Shown: positions 1-7,500 of the stretch, in pieces | Numbering within the stretch: the stretch's first letter is position 1 | Layout of the letters: each line of letters starts with the position of its first letter | DNA from: Planctomycetaceae bacterium | Lineage (GTDB): Bacteria; Planctomycetota; Planctomycetia; Pirellulales; Thermoguttaceae | Direction: 5' to 3' | Assembly (NCBI GenBank): GCA_031274385.1 | Contig: JAISQH010000114.1 | Span: 1 to 13,500 of the forward strand | DNA: 13,500 nucleotides | Position numbers and translations under genes: made by a program | The notes under the pieces: model-generated | The model's input: only the letters and a program-made list of their open reading frames with translations | Databases searched by the model: none | What the model was told of the DNA's origin: nothing

Positions 1-54
1 ATGATTGTTACCGCACTTTACGTACTTGTAAAAGTACACCGTCAATCGAATTGA
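1..54 (+). CDS. C-terminal end of a paralogue of the next gene (partial at left edge)
   Basis: The window opens inside a reading frame whose last 17 codons end in LVKVHRQSN followed by TGA at 52-54. Both the amino acids and the DNA are identical to the last 17 codons and stop of the gene at 110-1276. The identity continues 6 bases past the stop and, after one mismatch, 7 more. The ATG at position 1 is an internal methionine of the C-terminal membrane segment, not a start codon. The visible part is the second half of a transmembrane helix and a short basic tail. Function is unknown. It lies 55 bases upstream of its copy on the same strand, so the two are tandem duplicates and possibly co-transcribed. 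Confidence 0.8.
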   Translation: MIVTALYVLVKVHRQSN

Positions 55-109
55 TCCGTTTTTTGTACCATTTACTATTTACAAATATTTTTCATAGGGT
101 TCAATTAAT

Positions 110-1276
110 ATGAATCAGTTTGTACTTATTGTTTCTATTTTTATCGGATTAACTGTTTCTTCAAAATTTTTGATGGCAGAAGAAAGTCCGTCTTTATCAG
201 TAATAGAAAGTTTTTCAAAATTATCTTTGACTGAACAAAAAAAACTTTTAGCCGAAAAATTTCAAAAGCGGATGGAATTTGCAGAAAATTTATTCTATCG
301 CAGTGAAAACCGTGCAGAAATATGTCAAAACAATAATGGAGCACCGGGTGAACGTATTGGGGATTCTTTTTCTCAACGGCATTTTGCCCATTGGCAATTA
401 AAAAATGATTATCAATATGACATAGAGTTTTTTGAACCGCCCAAAGAGGAACCTTTAATGTGGGCAACTGCAAATTGGAACGCTCAAGAGGGGGAATGTA
501 AAAATATTGTCAAGAATGAATCTTTGGGTAGAGTATTCGGACGTGTTGATACAAAATTCGATGAGGCGGTTCTTCCTAATGATGCATACACTTTTTGGTT
601 ACAAGGCGGTTCGTCGGAATCATATCCGCAACCTCACTACATGTTTCTTCACTTTCTGGAACACCAAGACGATTGGAATATTGTAACACCTTTTGAAGAT
701 AATAAGATACAGATTTCCGTTAATTTTACTCCGAAATCAAAAAAATCTTCCGATCTTTCCGGCAAAGGGAATATTATCACCGTTATTGATCCTGAAAAAA
801 ATTATATGCCGGTTCGTGGAAATATTCGCGGAGATATAACTCTTTCTAATGGAAACAGTATTTGGTGGATGGTAGAATTTATAGTACAACAAAGCGAATT
901 AAAAAATAATGACATCTGGATGCCGGTTTTATTGAAAACAATTGCATCAAGTAACGTTCAATCCCACGCAGTTACTGTTGCAACTTTTAAAATTACGGAG
1001 ATGAAACAAGGAAAAGTAACAAAATCCGACGTAACATTCCAATTTCCAGAAGGTACGGAGGTAATAGATGCCATCAAAGGTGTTTCCTATAAAACTGACG
1101 CGAACGGTGAACCGATAGAATCGACGATTCAAGCACTTTACGGACTTGATCCGTCTCAAGTGAAATTGCCGGAACTGCCGAAACGAAAAATCAATATTTT
1201 CTTTATTGTTATTGGTATCTTAATGATTGTTACCGCACTTTACGTACTTGTAAAAGTACACCGTCAATCGAATTGA
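110..1276 (+). CDS. Unknown secreted protein with C-terminal membrane anchor; tandem paralogue
   Basis: I do not recognise the family. Residues 1-24 look like a signal peptide (hydrophobic FVLIVSIFIGLTV, likely cleaved near AEE). Residues 361-381 (INIFFIVIGILMIVTALYVLV) are a transmembrane helix followed by the basic tail KVHRQSN. The protein is therefore probably exported and anchored by its C-terminus, with the bulk outside the cytoplasm. Residues 35-65 are predicted helical and charged. Residues 200-340 look beta-rich, with aromatic patches (IWWMVEF at 251-257) and a FQFPEGTEVID stretch at 310-320 before YKTDANG. The start ATG has only a weak purine tract (aggg) upstream. The gene is visibly more AT-rich than its neighbours. 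Its last 54 bases are identical to those of the upstream partial gene, which implies recent duplication or gene conversion. It is convergent with the nucleoside hydrolase, 35 bases away. The reading frame is solid; the role is open. Confidence 0.85.
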   Translation: MNQFVLIVSIFIGLTVSSKFLMAEESPSLSVIESFSKLSLTEQKKLLAEKFQKRMEFAENLFYRSENRAEICQNNNGAPGERIGDSFSQRHFAHWQLKNDYQYDIEFFEPPKEEPLMWATANWNAQEGECKNIVKNESLGRVFGRVDTKFDEAVLPNDAYTFWLQGGSSESYPQPHYMFLHFLEHQDDWNIVTPFEDNKIQISVNFTPKSKKSSDLSGKGNIITVIDPEKNYMPVRGNIRGDITLSNGNSIWWMVEFIVQQSELKNNDIWMPVLLKTIASSNVQSHAVTVATFKITEMKQGKVTKSDVTFQFPEGTEVIDAIKGVSYKTDANGEPIESTIQALYGLDPSQVKLPELPKRKINIFFIVIGILMIVTALYVLVKVHRQSN

Positions 1277-1311
1277 TCCGTTCTTTGTACAATTGCGGAC
1301 AGACCGAATCG

Positions 1312-2256
1312 TTATTCCATTTGATTCGCGGCGTCTCCGAGACCGGTGATAATTTCCCGAAGAATCGCTTTGGCGTCGATTTGGGTAACAACATCAATAT
1401 TATGGGGCCACTCCGGTATGTTACGCAAATCAAAAACCGTCATTCCGCGAGTCAAATGTCCTTCCGTTTCAATATCAACCGCCATCTCCTGCGTCTCGAA
1501 CCATTCAGGATGCGTCATCACAATATAAGTAACCAAATCGTGTATGTGAATTCCTTCAAGAGCATAACATTGCCGATAAGCGTTGAATGCCGGTAAAATC
1601 ATGCTGCGAAGTAATTGTCCCAATTTGTAAGTTTCGCTGGGAAGCCGGTCAAGATGGGAGAGCGTGAACATGACCTGGTTGGTCACGTCCAACGGAACCA
1701 GCGTTTTGGTACAAGGCGCATGAAAAACCATTCGCGCCGATCGGACATCGGCAAAAATGTTAAATTCCGCACACGGAGAGACGTTGCCGCGCCCGGTGGT
1801 TGTGCCGCCGGTAATATAAAGATGGCGAATCATTCGCGGCAATTCAGGATCACGAACCATCGCACGGGCAATATTGGTCAACGGTCCCATACAAATAATC
1901 ATAATATTTTCCGGGTCACTTCGAATCGTGTCGCAAATGACTTTTTCCGCCGGATGTTGCGACCGGAGTTCCGCAACCGGTAACGGCGTACCGCCAAGAC
2001 CGTCAATTCCATAAACATGCCGAAAATCAACCGGCGGAGGTTCATCGGGTTCACTGCCCATGCCAAGTCGGGGAAGACGGGGCGGGTCAAGAAATTCAAT
2101 AATTGCCTGAAGATTTTTCGCCGCCAACGGAGCCGGTACGTTGCCGCCGACACTGGTAATCGCAACAATCTCAATCGTCGGATCAAACACCGCCAAACAA
2201 AGCGCCATTGCATCGACAACTCCGGGATCGACATCAAGCAAAACTTTTTTCGGCAT
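1312..2256 (-). CDS. Nucleoside hydrolase, IUNH family, with altered metal-site motif
   Basis: Inosine-uridine-preferring nucleoside hydrolases cleave the N-glycosidic bond of ribonucleosides to base plus ribose in nucleoside salvage. The 314 residues match the usual family length. Visible family marks: the N-terminal motif as DVDPGVVDA (residues 8-16), GGNV at 37-40, MGPLTNIA at 123-130 (metal-ligand loop), GNVSPCAEFN at 157-166 with the expected ribose-contacting Asn158, Glu164 and Asn166, and His239-Asp240 near the C-terminus (leaving-group histidine and calcium ligand). The canonical motif is D-x-D-P-G-x-D-D; here the first of the two adjacent aspartates is Val14 (codon GTC), while Asp10 and Asp15 remain. 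In studied members that aspartate contacts the ribose hydroxyls, so activity may be altered. The start is supported by GAGGT on the minus strand at 2261-2265, five bases before ATG. A sigma70-like promoter lies just upstream. The exact substrate cannot be read from sequence. Confidence 0.88.
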   Translation of the reverse strand: MPKKVLLDVDPGVVDAMALCLAVFDPTIEIVAITSVGGNVPAPLAAKNLQAIIEFLDPPRLPRLGMGSEPDEPPPVDFRHVYGIDGLGGTPLPVAELRSQHPAEKVICDTIRSDPENIMIICMGPLTNIARAMVRDPELPRMIRHLYITGGTTTGRGNVSPCAEFNIFADVRSARMVFHAPCTKTLVPLDVTNQVMFTLSHLDRLPSETYKLGQLLRSMILPAFNAYRQCYALEGIHIHDLVTYIVMTHPEWFETQEMAVDIETEGHLTRGMTVFDLRNIPEWPHNIDVVTQIDAKAILREIITGLGDAANQME

Positions 2257-2260
2257 CGTA

Positions 2261-2265
2261 ACCTC
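2261..2265 (-). promoter_or_regulatory. Ribosome binding site of the nucleoside hydrolase
   Basis: On the minus strand GAGGT stands five bases before the ATG at 2256. It is one of the few clear Shine-Dalgarno sequences in the window and fixes the start of this gene. Confidence 0.65.
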
Positions 2266-2274
2266 AATCGAAAA

Positions 2275-2302
2275 ATATTAGAAAATCAAACGTAACTGTC
2301 TA
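2275..2302 (-). promoter_or_regulatory. Candidate sigma70-type promoter for the nucleoside hydrolase, -35 inside a mobile-element end
   Basis: Reading the minus strand, TAGACA (2302-2297, five of six to the -35 consensus) is followed by a 16-base spacer and TAATAT (2280-2275, similar to a -10 box). Transcription would begin near 2268, giving a very short leader that still includes the GAGGT at 2265-2261. The -35 lies within the terminal inverted repeat of the element at 2292-2705, whereas the -10 is in the host flank. This is a motif reading only. Confidence 0.45.
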
Positions 2303-2705
2303 TTTTATTTTTTAAGGATTGCGTGCAAAGCAATAAAAACAACTGACTAAAACAACTCCGAAGGAGTTTAAGTTGGATAACCCCGTGCAAGCGGAGCGCA
2401 GCACGGGGAAAGGGACACTCAACACTCCCGAACTCTGAAAGAGTTCAATTTTGATGTCTGGGTTGACCTGACACTCCACCTCCAAATGACCACTTTTTAT
2501 TGAACTCCTACGGAGTTCTCGTTTTATTTATACACTTACCCCGTGCTGCGCTCCGCTTGCACGGGGTTATCCAAAGTCAACTCCTACGGAGTTGTTTTGC
2601 TGAATTGTTTTGCGGAATTGTTTTAGTTCATAGTTCAAACCGAACACGTTAAAACCAAACTAATTTTCTTTGCGTCTTTGTGCGTAAAATAAAATAGACA
2701 GTTAC
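2292..2705. mobile_element. MITE-like non-coding element, 414 bp, with perfect terminal inverted repeats
   Basis: The left end GTAACTGTCTATTTTATTTT (2292-2311) is the exact reverse complement of 2686-2705. Weaker inverted similarity continues inward (a 'gcgtgcaaag' stretch on the left against a 'gacgcaaag'-like stretch on the right). Directly abutting the ends are AATCAAAC (2284-2291) and AATTAAAC (2706-2713), an 8-bp direct repeat with one mismatch that looks like a target-site duplication. There is no credible coding sequence inside, so it would depend on a transposase elsewhere. The interior is the six-palindrome repeat listed separately. The second copy of that core at 7785-8065 lacks these particular ends, so the core and the outer ends may have different histories. 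The assignment rests on the ends and the flanking duplication; no family name is claimed. Confidence 0.6.
2354..2626. repeat. Six-palindrome composite repeat, copy A
   Basis: In order: AACTCCGAAGGAGTT (2354-2368); a hairpin with stem CCCCGTGC/GCACGGGG (2381-2408) and a 12-base loop; GAACTCTGAAAGAGTTC (2430-2446); GAACTCCTACGGAGTTC (2502-2518); a second CCCCGTGC/GCACGGGG hairpin (2539-2566); CAACTCCTACGGAGTTG (2578-2594). Then come three 13-base units of the form 'ggaattgttttgc' (2588-2626). The first two and last two palindromes are also reverse complements of each other, so the whole is a long imperfect inverted repeat with a 130-base centre. A second copy in the same orientation lies about 5.4 kb downstream. 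Function is unknown: it could be a REP/MITE-type repeat, or a structured transcript from either strand. Confidence 0.8.
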
Positions 2706-2726
2706 AATTAAACAATCCTTTTCGGC

Positions 2727-2876
2727 AACTTCTAAAAACTCTTTTTCAACCACGAAAAACACAAAAAAACACGAAAGGGGTTTTGTTGCAATTTCTTTAC
2801 TATAAACGATTTACAGCAATTGGATTTTTCGTGAAATTTCGTGTTTTTCGTGGTTAAAAAAGAGTTTTTAGAAGTT
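2727..2876. repeat. 150-bp inverted-repeat element ('cgtgtttttcgtgg' type)
   Basis: The left arm starting AACTTCTAAAAACTC at 2727 and the right arm ending GAGTTTTTAGAAGTT at 2876 are reverse complements over 36 bases with one mismatch, including the inner 'accacgaaaaacac' motif. Arms are separated by about 75 bases. No open reading frame and no evident target duplication. The related motif 'accacgaaacac' recurs at 2914-2925, and 'ttttcgtggt' occurs again near 8210-8219, so this is a dispersed repeat type. Confidence 0.7.
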
Positions 2877-2887
2877 CCCCTCTCTTT

Positions 2888-2990
2888 ATAAAAGCTTCTC
2901 AAAATCAATTTTTAACCACGAAACACAAAAAATGAGTTCGCTTTTTTCGTGATTTTCGGGAGAAACACTGATTTTGAAAAGTTTCTTTAT
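2888..2990. repeat. Degenerate inverted repeat related to the preceding element
   Basis: The left arm (2891-2907, containing CTTCTCAAAATCA) and the right arm (2969-2986, containing TGATTTTGAAAAGTTT) are imperfect reverse complements. Between them are 'ttaaccacgaaacac' and 'ttttttcgtgatt', a worn version of the theme in 2727-2876. It ends about 50 bases upstream of the promoter at 3040 and contains no gene. Confidence 0.45.
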
Positions 2991-3039
2991 TTTACTCTGC
3001 CCGCGAAAGAAAAAAAGAGGTTGGAGCAAAAAACTGGTC

Positions 3040-3068
3040 TTGACATTTTTAAGATATTTTCGTAAAAG
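3040..3068 (+). promoter_or_regulatory. Sigma70-type promoter of the SH3-domain gene
   Basis: A perfect -35 hexamer TTGACA (3040-3045) is followed by a 17-base spacer and TAAAAG (3063-3068), four of six to the -10 consensus. Transcription would start near 3075, giving a leader of about 34 bases before ATG 3109. Its position argues against the in-frame TTG at 2974 as the start. Confidence 0.5.
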
Positions 3069-3108
3069 TCGAACCAGACAAAAAAAGTGCCTCATTTTAC
3101 AAACAACG

Positions 3109-4533
3109 ATGCGCTCGTTCCTTTTTATTATTTTGCTGTTTTTTCTTTCTTCCGTAGCGGCGGCTTCGGAACAGTACCCTTATTTTGCGTTCGTGGCAAC
3201 GACGGAAACAGCGGTACGGAGTGGTCCCGGCATCGAATTTTACCCAACTTCCCAACTTTGGCTCGGTGATAAAGTCGAAGTGTACTACGAAACGGAAAAT
3301 TGGTGTGCCATTCGACCGCCGATAGGGAGTTTTTCCTGGATTAGTGCAAGATATGTCGATCTCGGAACCAACAACATTGGCAGTATTGTTGCCGATGGTC
3401 TTGCTTCACGGGTTGGAAGCGAAAACGCGGAACTCTGTGATACGGTTCAGGTTAAACTCAAAAAAGGGGAAAAAGTGTTTGTTCTCGACCGGCTTGAAAC
3501 ACCGGAAAATGTTGCCAGTCCGCTTTGGTTCAAAATTGTTCCGCCAAGCGGCGAATTTCGTTGGGTTTCACGTAATGCTCTAATGCCTCACACATTCACG
3601 CGAACTTCCCAACGAATTTCACCGAAACAGTCTATTGTTCAGGTTGCTTACGACGACGCCGAAACTGGTGAACCAGTTGTTCCTCCGCCGACACGACCGG
3701 TCAGGTTGCCAACGCCTCCGTTGCAGGATTTGCCGACAAACGAAGTTGCCGCAGCAAAAAAGACAACGCCTGATCTTCCGCCGCTTTCCGCTAAACTTGC
3801 TTCAAACCAACCGAATCGAAATCAGATTAACCAGATTAACCTTCCCGTCAAAGAGCAAGACCCGTTCCAGCAAGCGTTTGAGGAATTGAAAGAGGAAACC
3901 CGGATTGCGTTGACCCGCCCGACGGAAGAGTGGGTTTTTGACACATTAATTCATCGCGGCAACGAATTATACGAAATTGCGCCGACGAATCAGGATTTGG
4001 AAAAGGTTTATCATTTGGTTGAGACGCTTCAGCGAACCAAGACGGTTCGGCAGGAGATTGCGATGCGTCGGCAATTTCGCACCGGTCATTTACTGACTCC
4101 TCCGTCTTCTGCAACTCCGTATCCGGCACATTACAATATTCCGGGTTCCGTCTCGAACAGCGGAGCACCGGCTCCAATGAATCAGACCGCGTTGCAATCG
4201 GCTTCAAAGATTGCAACAACCGCTAAAACTTCCGCTGCGGTTTCGGCGATTACAGAAAAAACTGAAGAAACTGAAAAAGCGGCGATGGAATTTGATCTGG
4301 TTGGCAAACTTGGTGAATTTGAACCGTTACCCAAAGGTCATCCGCCTTACGCTCTTGTTGATGAGAAGGAACAAATTATTTGTTTGGTTTCTCCGGCTTC
4401 GGGAATTGATTTAAAGCCGTATTCCGGGAAAACGGTTGGAATCAACGGCATTTTGGGCATTTTCGAAAAACCCGGTCAACCAAACCGACGCCATATTACC
4501 GCACGGGAAATCGAAATCATCAATTCCAAATAA
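3109..4533 (+). CDS. Secreted protein with two bacterial SH3 domains and a C-terminal OB-like region
   Basis: 474 residues from ATG 3109. Residues 1-20 (MRSFLFIILLFFLSSVAAAS) are a clear signal peptide with an AxA-type cleavage site, so the mature protein is exported. Two SH3b-like repeats follow: about 27-86 (AVRSGPGIEFYPTSQLWLGD, then W65 and SWISARYVDL) and about 89-160 (GLASRVGSE..., then WFKIVPPSGEFRWVSRNAL). Bacterial SH3 domains usually bind cell-wall or protein ligands. Residues 190-240 are Pro/Thr-rich, 250-325 charged and helical, 330-395 low-complexity linker. Residues 393-474 form a compact beta-rich domain (GKTVGINGILG) that resembles an OB fold. The frame is open upstream to a TTG at 2974, but that would put a basic stretch before the signal peptide and precede the promoter. 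Convergent with flgL, 19 bases apart. Ligand unknown; an envelope role is inferred. Confidence 0.82.
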   Translation: MRSFLFIILLFFLSSVAAASEQYPYFAFVATTETAVRSGPGIEFYPTSQLWLGDKVEVYYETENWCAIRPPIGSFSWISARYVDLGTNNIGSIVADGLASRVGSENAELCDTVQVKLKKGEKVFVLDRLETPENVASPLWFKIVPPSGEFRWVSRNALMPHTFTRTSQRISPKQSIVQVAYDDAETGEPVVPPPTRPVRLPTPPLQDLPTNEVAAAKKTTPDLPPLSAKLASNQPNRNQINQINLPVKEQDPFQQAFEELKEETRIALTRPTEEWVFDTLIHRGNELYEIAPTNQDLEKVYHLVETLQRTKTVRQEIAMRRQFRTGHLLTPPSSATPYPAHYNIPGSVSNSGAPAPMNQTALQSASKIATTAKTSAAVSAITEKTEETEKAAMEFDLVGKLGEFEPLPKGHPPYALVDEKEQIICLVSPASGIDLKPYSGKTVGINGILGIFEKPGQPNRRHITAREIEIINSK

Positions 4534-4552
4534 TAACACCTGCCGTTTCAAC

Positions 4553-7500
4553 TCAGAGATAATTCAGTAACGACATTTGAAGCATTGTGCTGGTAACTTG
4601 CATGGACGCTTGATAGGCAAGTTGTTGCGCCATGTAATTGAGCGAAACATCCGAAAAATCGATTAGGAGTGTCGAGTTGAGAGTTGTCTGATATTGAACA
4701 TTTTCTTCGGCTAAACGAACCTGTACGCTATCAAGACTGTTTTGCATGACACCAATCATTGCCCGCGAACTATCAAGACGTTCCACCGCTGTATCAAGAA
4801 GTTGCGTTGCCCGTTCGATTTCCCGCGTGTCGTTCTTTTCCATCGCAACCTGTAACCGAATCAACGCATTAAAAAGCGAATCGGTCTCCAACGGGTTCGG
4901 ATCATTTCCCTTCAAAAGACTGTCCGTACCGCCGGTCATCGTTGCCGACCCCAAAACAACCAGCCCGCTGCCGTCGCCCGGAAGTCCATCCGTATTCGTA
5001 CCATTTTGAACATCAAACATCGAACGAACCGTTTCCGACGCCTGATTTTGGAAAAGATTGACAAGATCGTTTGCGGTTGTTACGCCCGGCTCAATCGAAA
5101 AACGTAACGTTTTCGATGCGGCATCGTACATAAAATCAGGCGGCGTCCCCTCAACAAATTCGATCTCGACATCGTTCGCGTATGTTCCAACACTTTTTGC
5201 CGTAACAAGAATCGAACTGTTTAACACATCCGTTTGAATTAAAACACTGGCTTGAGTTCCGACTTCCGTTTTCGTCCGATATTCTTCGCCCATGTTGACC
5301 AAGCCAAGTTCAATCGCTGTTGTCGAAAGCAATGTCCGGTCAACCCGCGTTATATCCGCACCAAAACTCTTGTCCTTCAATTCAATTCCGTTGCCAAATT
5401 CCGCTAACGAAGCAACCAATAATCCGTCACGATTATCAGGGTGACTGTTGATGATCTGCAAAACATCGCCCAACGTTTTCGCTCCGTGAATGTCAATCTC
5501 CAAAACCGTTCCGTCATTTCTTGTAATTGTAAAATCAATTCCGCCGTCCATGCCGCCGCTTGTTGTTTCAAAACCGTCATAAACAACGCCTTCTCCGGTA
5601 TTCGTACCATTTGTCGTATCAAGTTCCAAATCGAAATATTGTTTCGGTCCCGGCTGCGTATTAAACGCATCAATTACTTCACAAGCGGTTGTCACGCCGG
5701 GATTGATACCGATGTTAATCACCTTTGATGTTTCATCCATCGAAACAGTCACCTTGCCCTGCGGATCAGTTGTCGGTACAAAATGAAGCGTGTAGTCATT
5801 CCAACTCTTTCCTTCGTTACGGGCTGTCAAAATCAAAGAACTGTTGGGCGTAACATTATCATGACGGGCTGTCGCACTCATACCGGGTCCTTCATAATCC
5901 GTTACACCGCGACCAAAATCAAATTCGGTTAACGGTGTATCAAGATCGGTCGTTCGAATACCAAATTGTGTCGCCGTCATGCCTCCGTTTTCTCCGATAC
6001 AAAAATCCGTTCCGCTAATCCGGCTTCGAATATCAATTCCGTTTCGGTTTTCATTGATCGACGCATAAAGACCGTATCGAGGATCGTTCAACTCCGCCAA
6101 CAAATCGCCGACTGTTTTACAATTTTCGAACGAAATATCAAACGTTTGATCGCCGTTGACAAGCCGAATACCCGATGGATCGAAATCAACTCCGGTTCCG
6201 CCTTCGGTTGTACCTTCGACAACCGTAATTCCCGGCAATAACGTTACAATTCCGGTTCCCGCCAGATCAGAACGCTGTTGATCCCTACCGCTTGCCGATG
6301 CGGTGAACGGCGGAATCGTGCCTGCTTCCGATGCTTCGTTAATGGCACGAATAATATTGTTGGCACTCGTATTGTCGGGATGAATATTAATCAACACTGT
6401 TTTTGTTTCAGAATCATATTCCGCCCATTCTGTTCCCGGTACAAGAAGCGGATCCGCCCGAAACGCAATATTGACGCCATTGAGCGACCAAAGTTCTTCG
6501 CCGGTTTCAGGATCAGAAACGCTGCTGCCGTTGTGGTTTGCCCGAAGAAAAATATCGTTGTTGGCTCCGGCAAAAACCAATGTGGTACTGGCACGGGAAC
6601 CCAAAATGTCGTCAAGTGATGTTGTTTGAATTAAAGTAGGATTAATGTCGCGACCAATCAAAGGTTTTTGTGCCGTTAATTCTGTTCCGGTCGGAATACC
6701 GAGTTGCCGGGCAACAGTTCCTTTTCCAACTTCTGTAACTGTAATCGAACCGGGCGTTCCCGATGGTAACGAAAAAGACAGACCATTGGGCGTCAGATCA
6801 ACTTTCACGGAAAAGTAAGGATTTTTACTGTTTTCAATTGTTCGCTCCACATCGGCAAGTGTAACACAATGACTCAAATCAATATCAAAAGTTCCGGTTT
6901 GGTCGTTGAGCGTATAATTGAAACGAATAGAACCTTTTTCAACACCGTTTCCGCCGTTGAGATGACTTAGGAGTGTTGTATCCCGAACGGCAGGATTGAG
7001 ATCGGACTTTCCGCGCACCGGATCAGAAATCGCTCCAAATACCTCCACCCCATTGACATTCGATTGCGAAAGTAAATCAGTGTCGCTCCATGAATAAATG
7101 TTCGATTCTGTACCGTTATATTGAACCGTGTAAGAATTGGCTCCCCACTCGAAAGGTAATACGGATGTTGTGGAACCGGAAAAAACATATCGATTTTCGA
7201 ACGAATAATTGCCGAACTCAAAAATTTTTTGAACCGTTTGTTTCACCGTCTGAGCCAACGCCGTGCGTTGTGTTGCTCCGGTTGTTGTATTGATTGCCTC
7301 CAAAGCCATTGCCCTCGCATCGTCAGTGAGCGCGTTAAACAAAGAAAGCGTCGAATCAGTTGCCGATAGAAACGTCTGAGTCGATTGAATATTGGCGGCG
7401 TTTTGTGTTTTTCGTTCAATTTGTGCCTGAACAGAAAGGGAAGTCGAAGCGTTGTACGGCGAATCGCTTCCGTACCGATATTGCCGATTCGTCATGAGTT

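Noticed and set aside
1615..1983. Plus-strand 122-codon frame inside the nucleoside hydrolase
   Set aside because: It is antisense to a gene with clear family motifs; the Arg/Asn-rich composition is typical of a shadow frame.
2381..2408. CCCCGTGC/GCACGGGG hairpins as rho-independent terminators
   Set aside because: The stems are strong but no T-tract follows on either strand, and they recur as parts of a repeat far from the ends of some genes.
2974..3108. Upstream in-frame extension of the SH3-domain protein from a TTG start
   Set aside because: It would place 45 mostly basic residues before a textbook signal peptide, and it begins upstream of the TTGACA promoter at 3040. ATG 3109 is preferred.
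4534..4552. Bidirectional terminator between the converging SH3 gene and flgL
   Set aside because: Only 19 bases separate the genes and no stem-loop can be drawn there.
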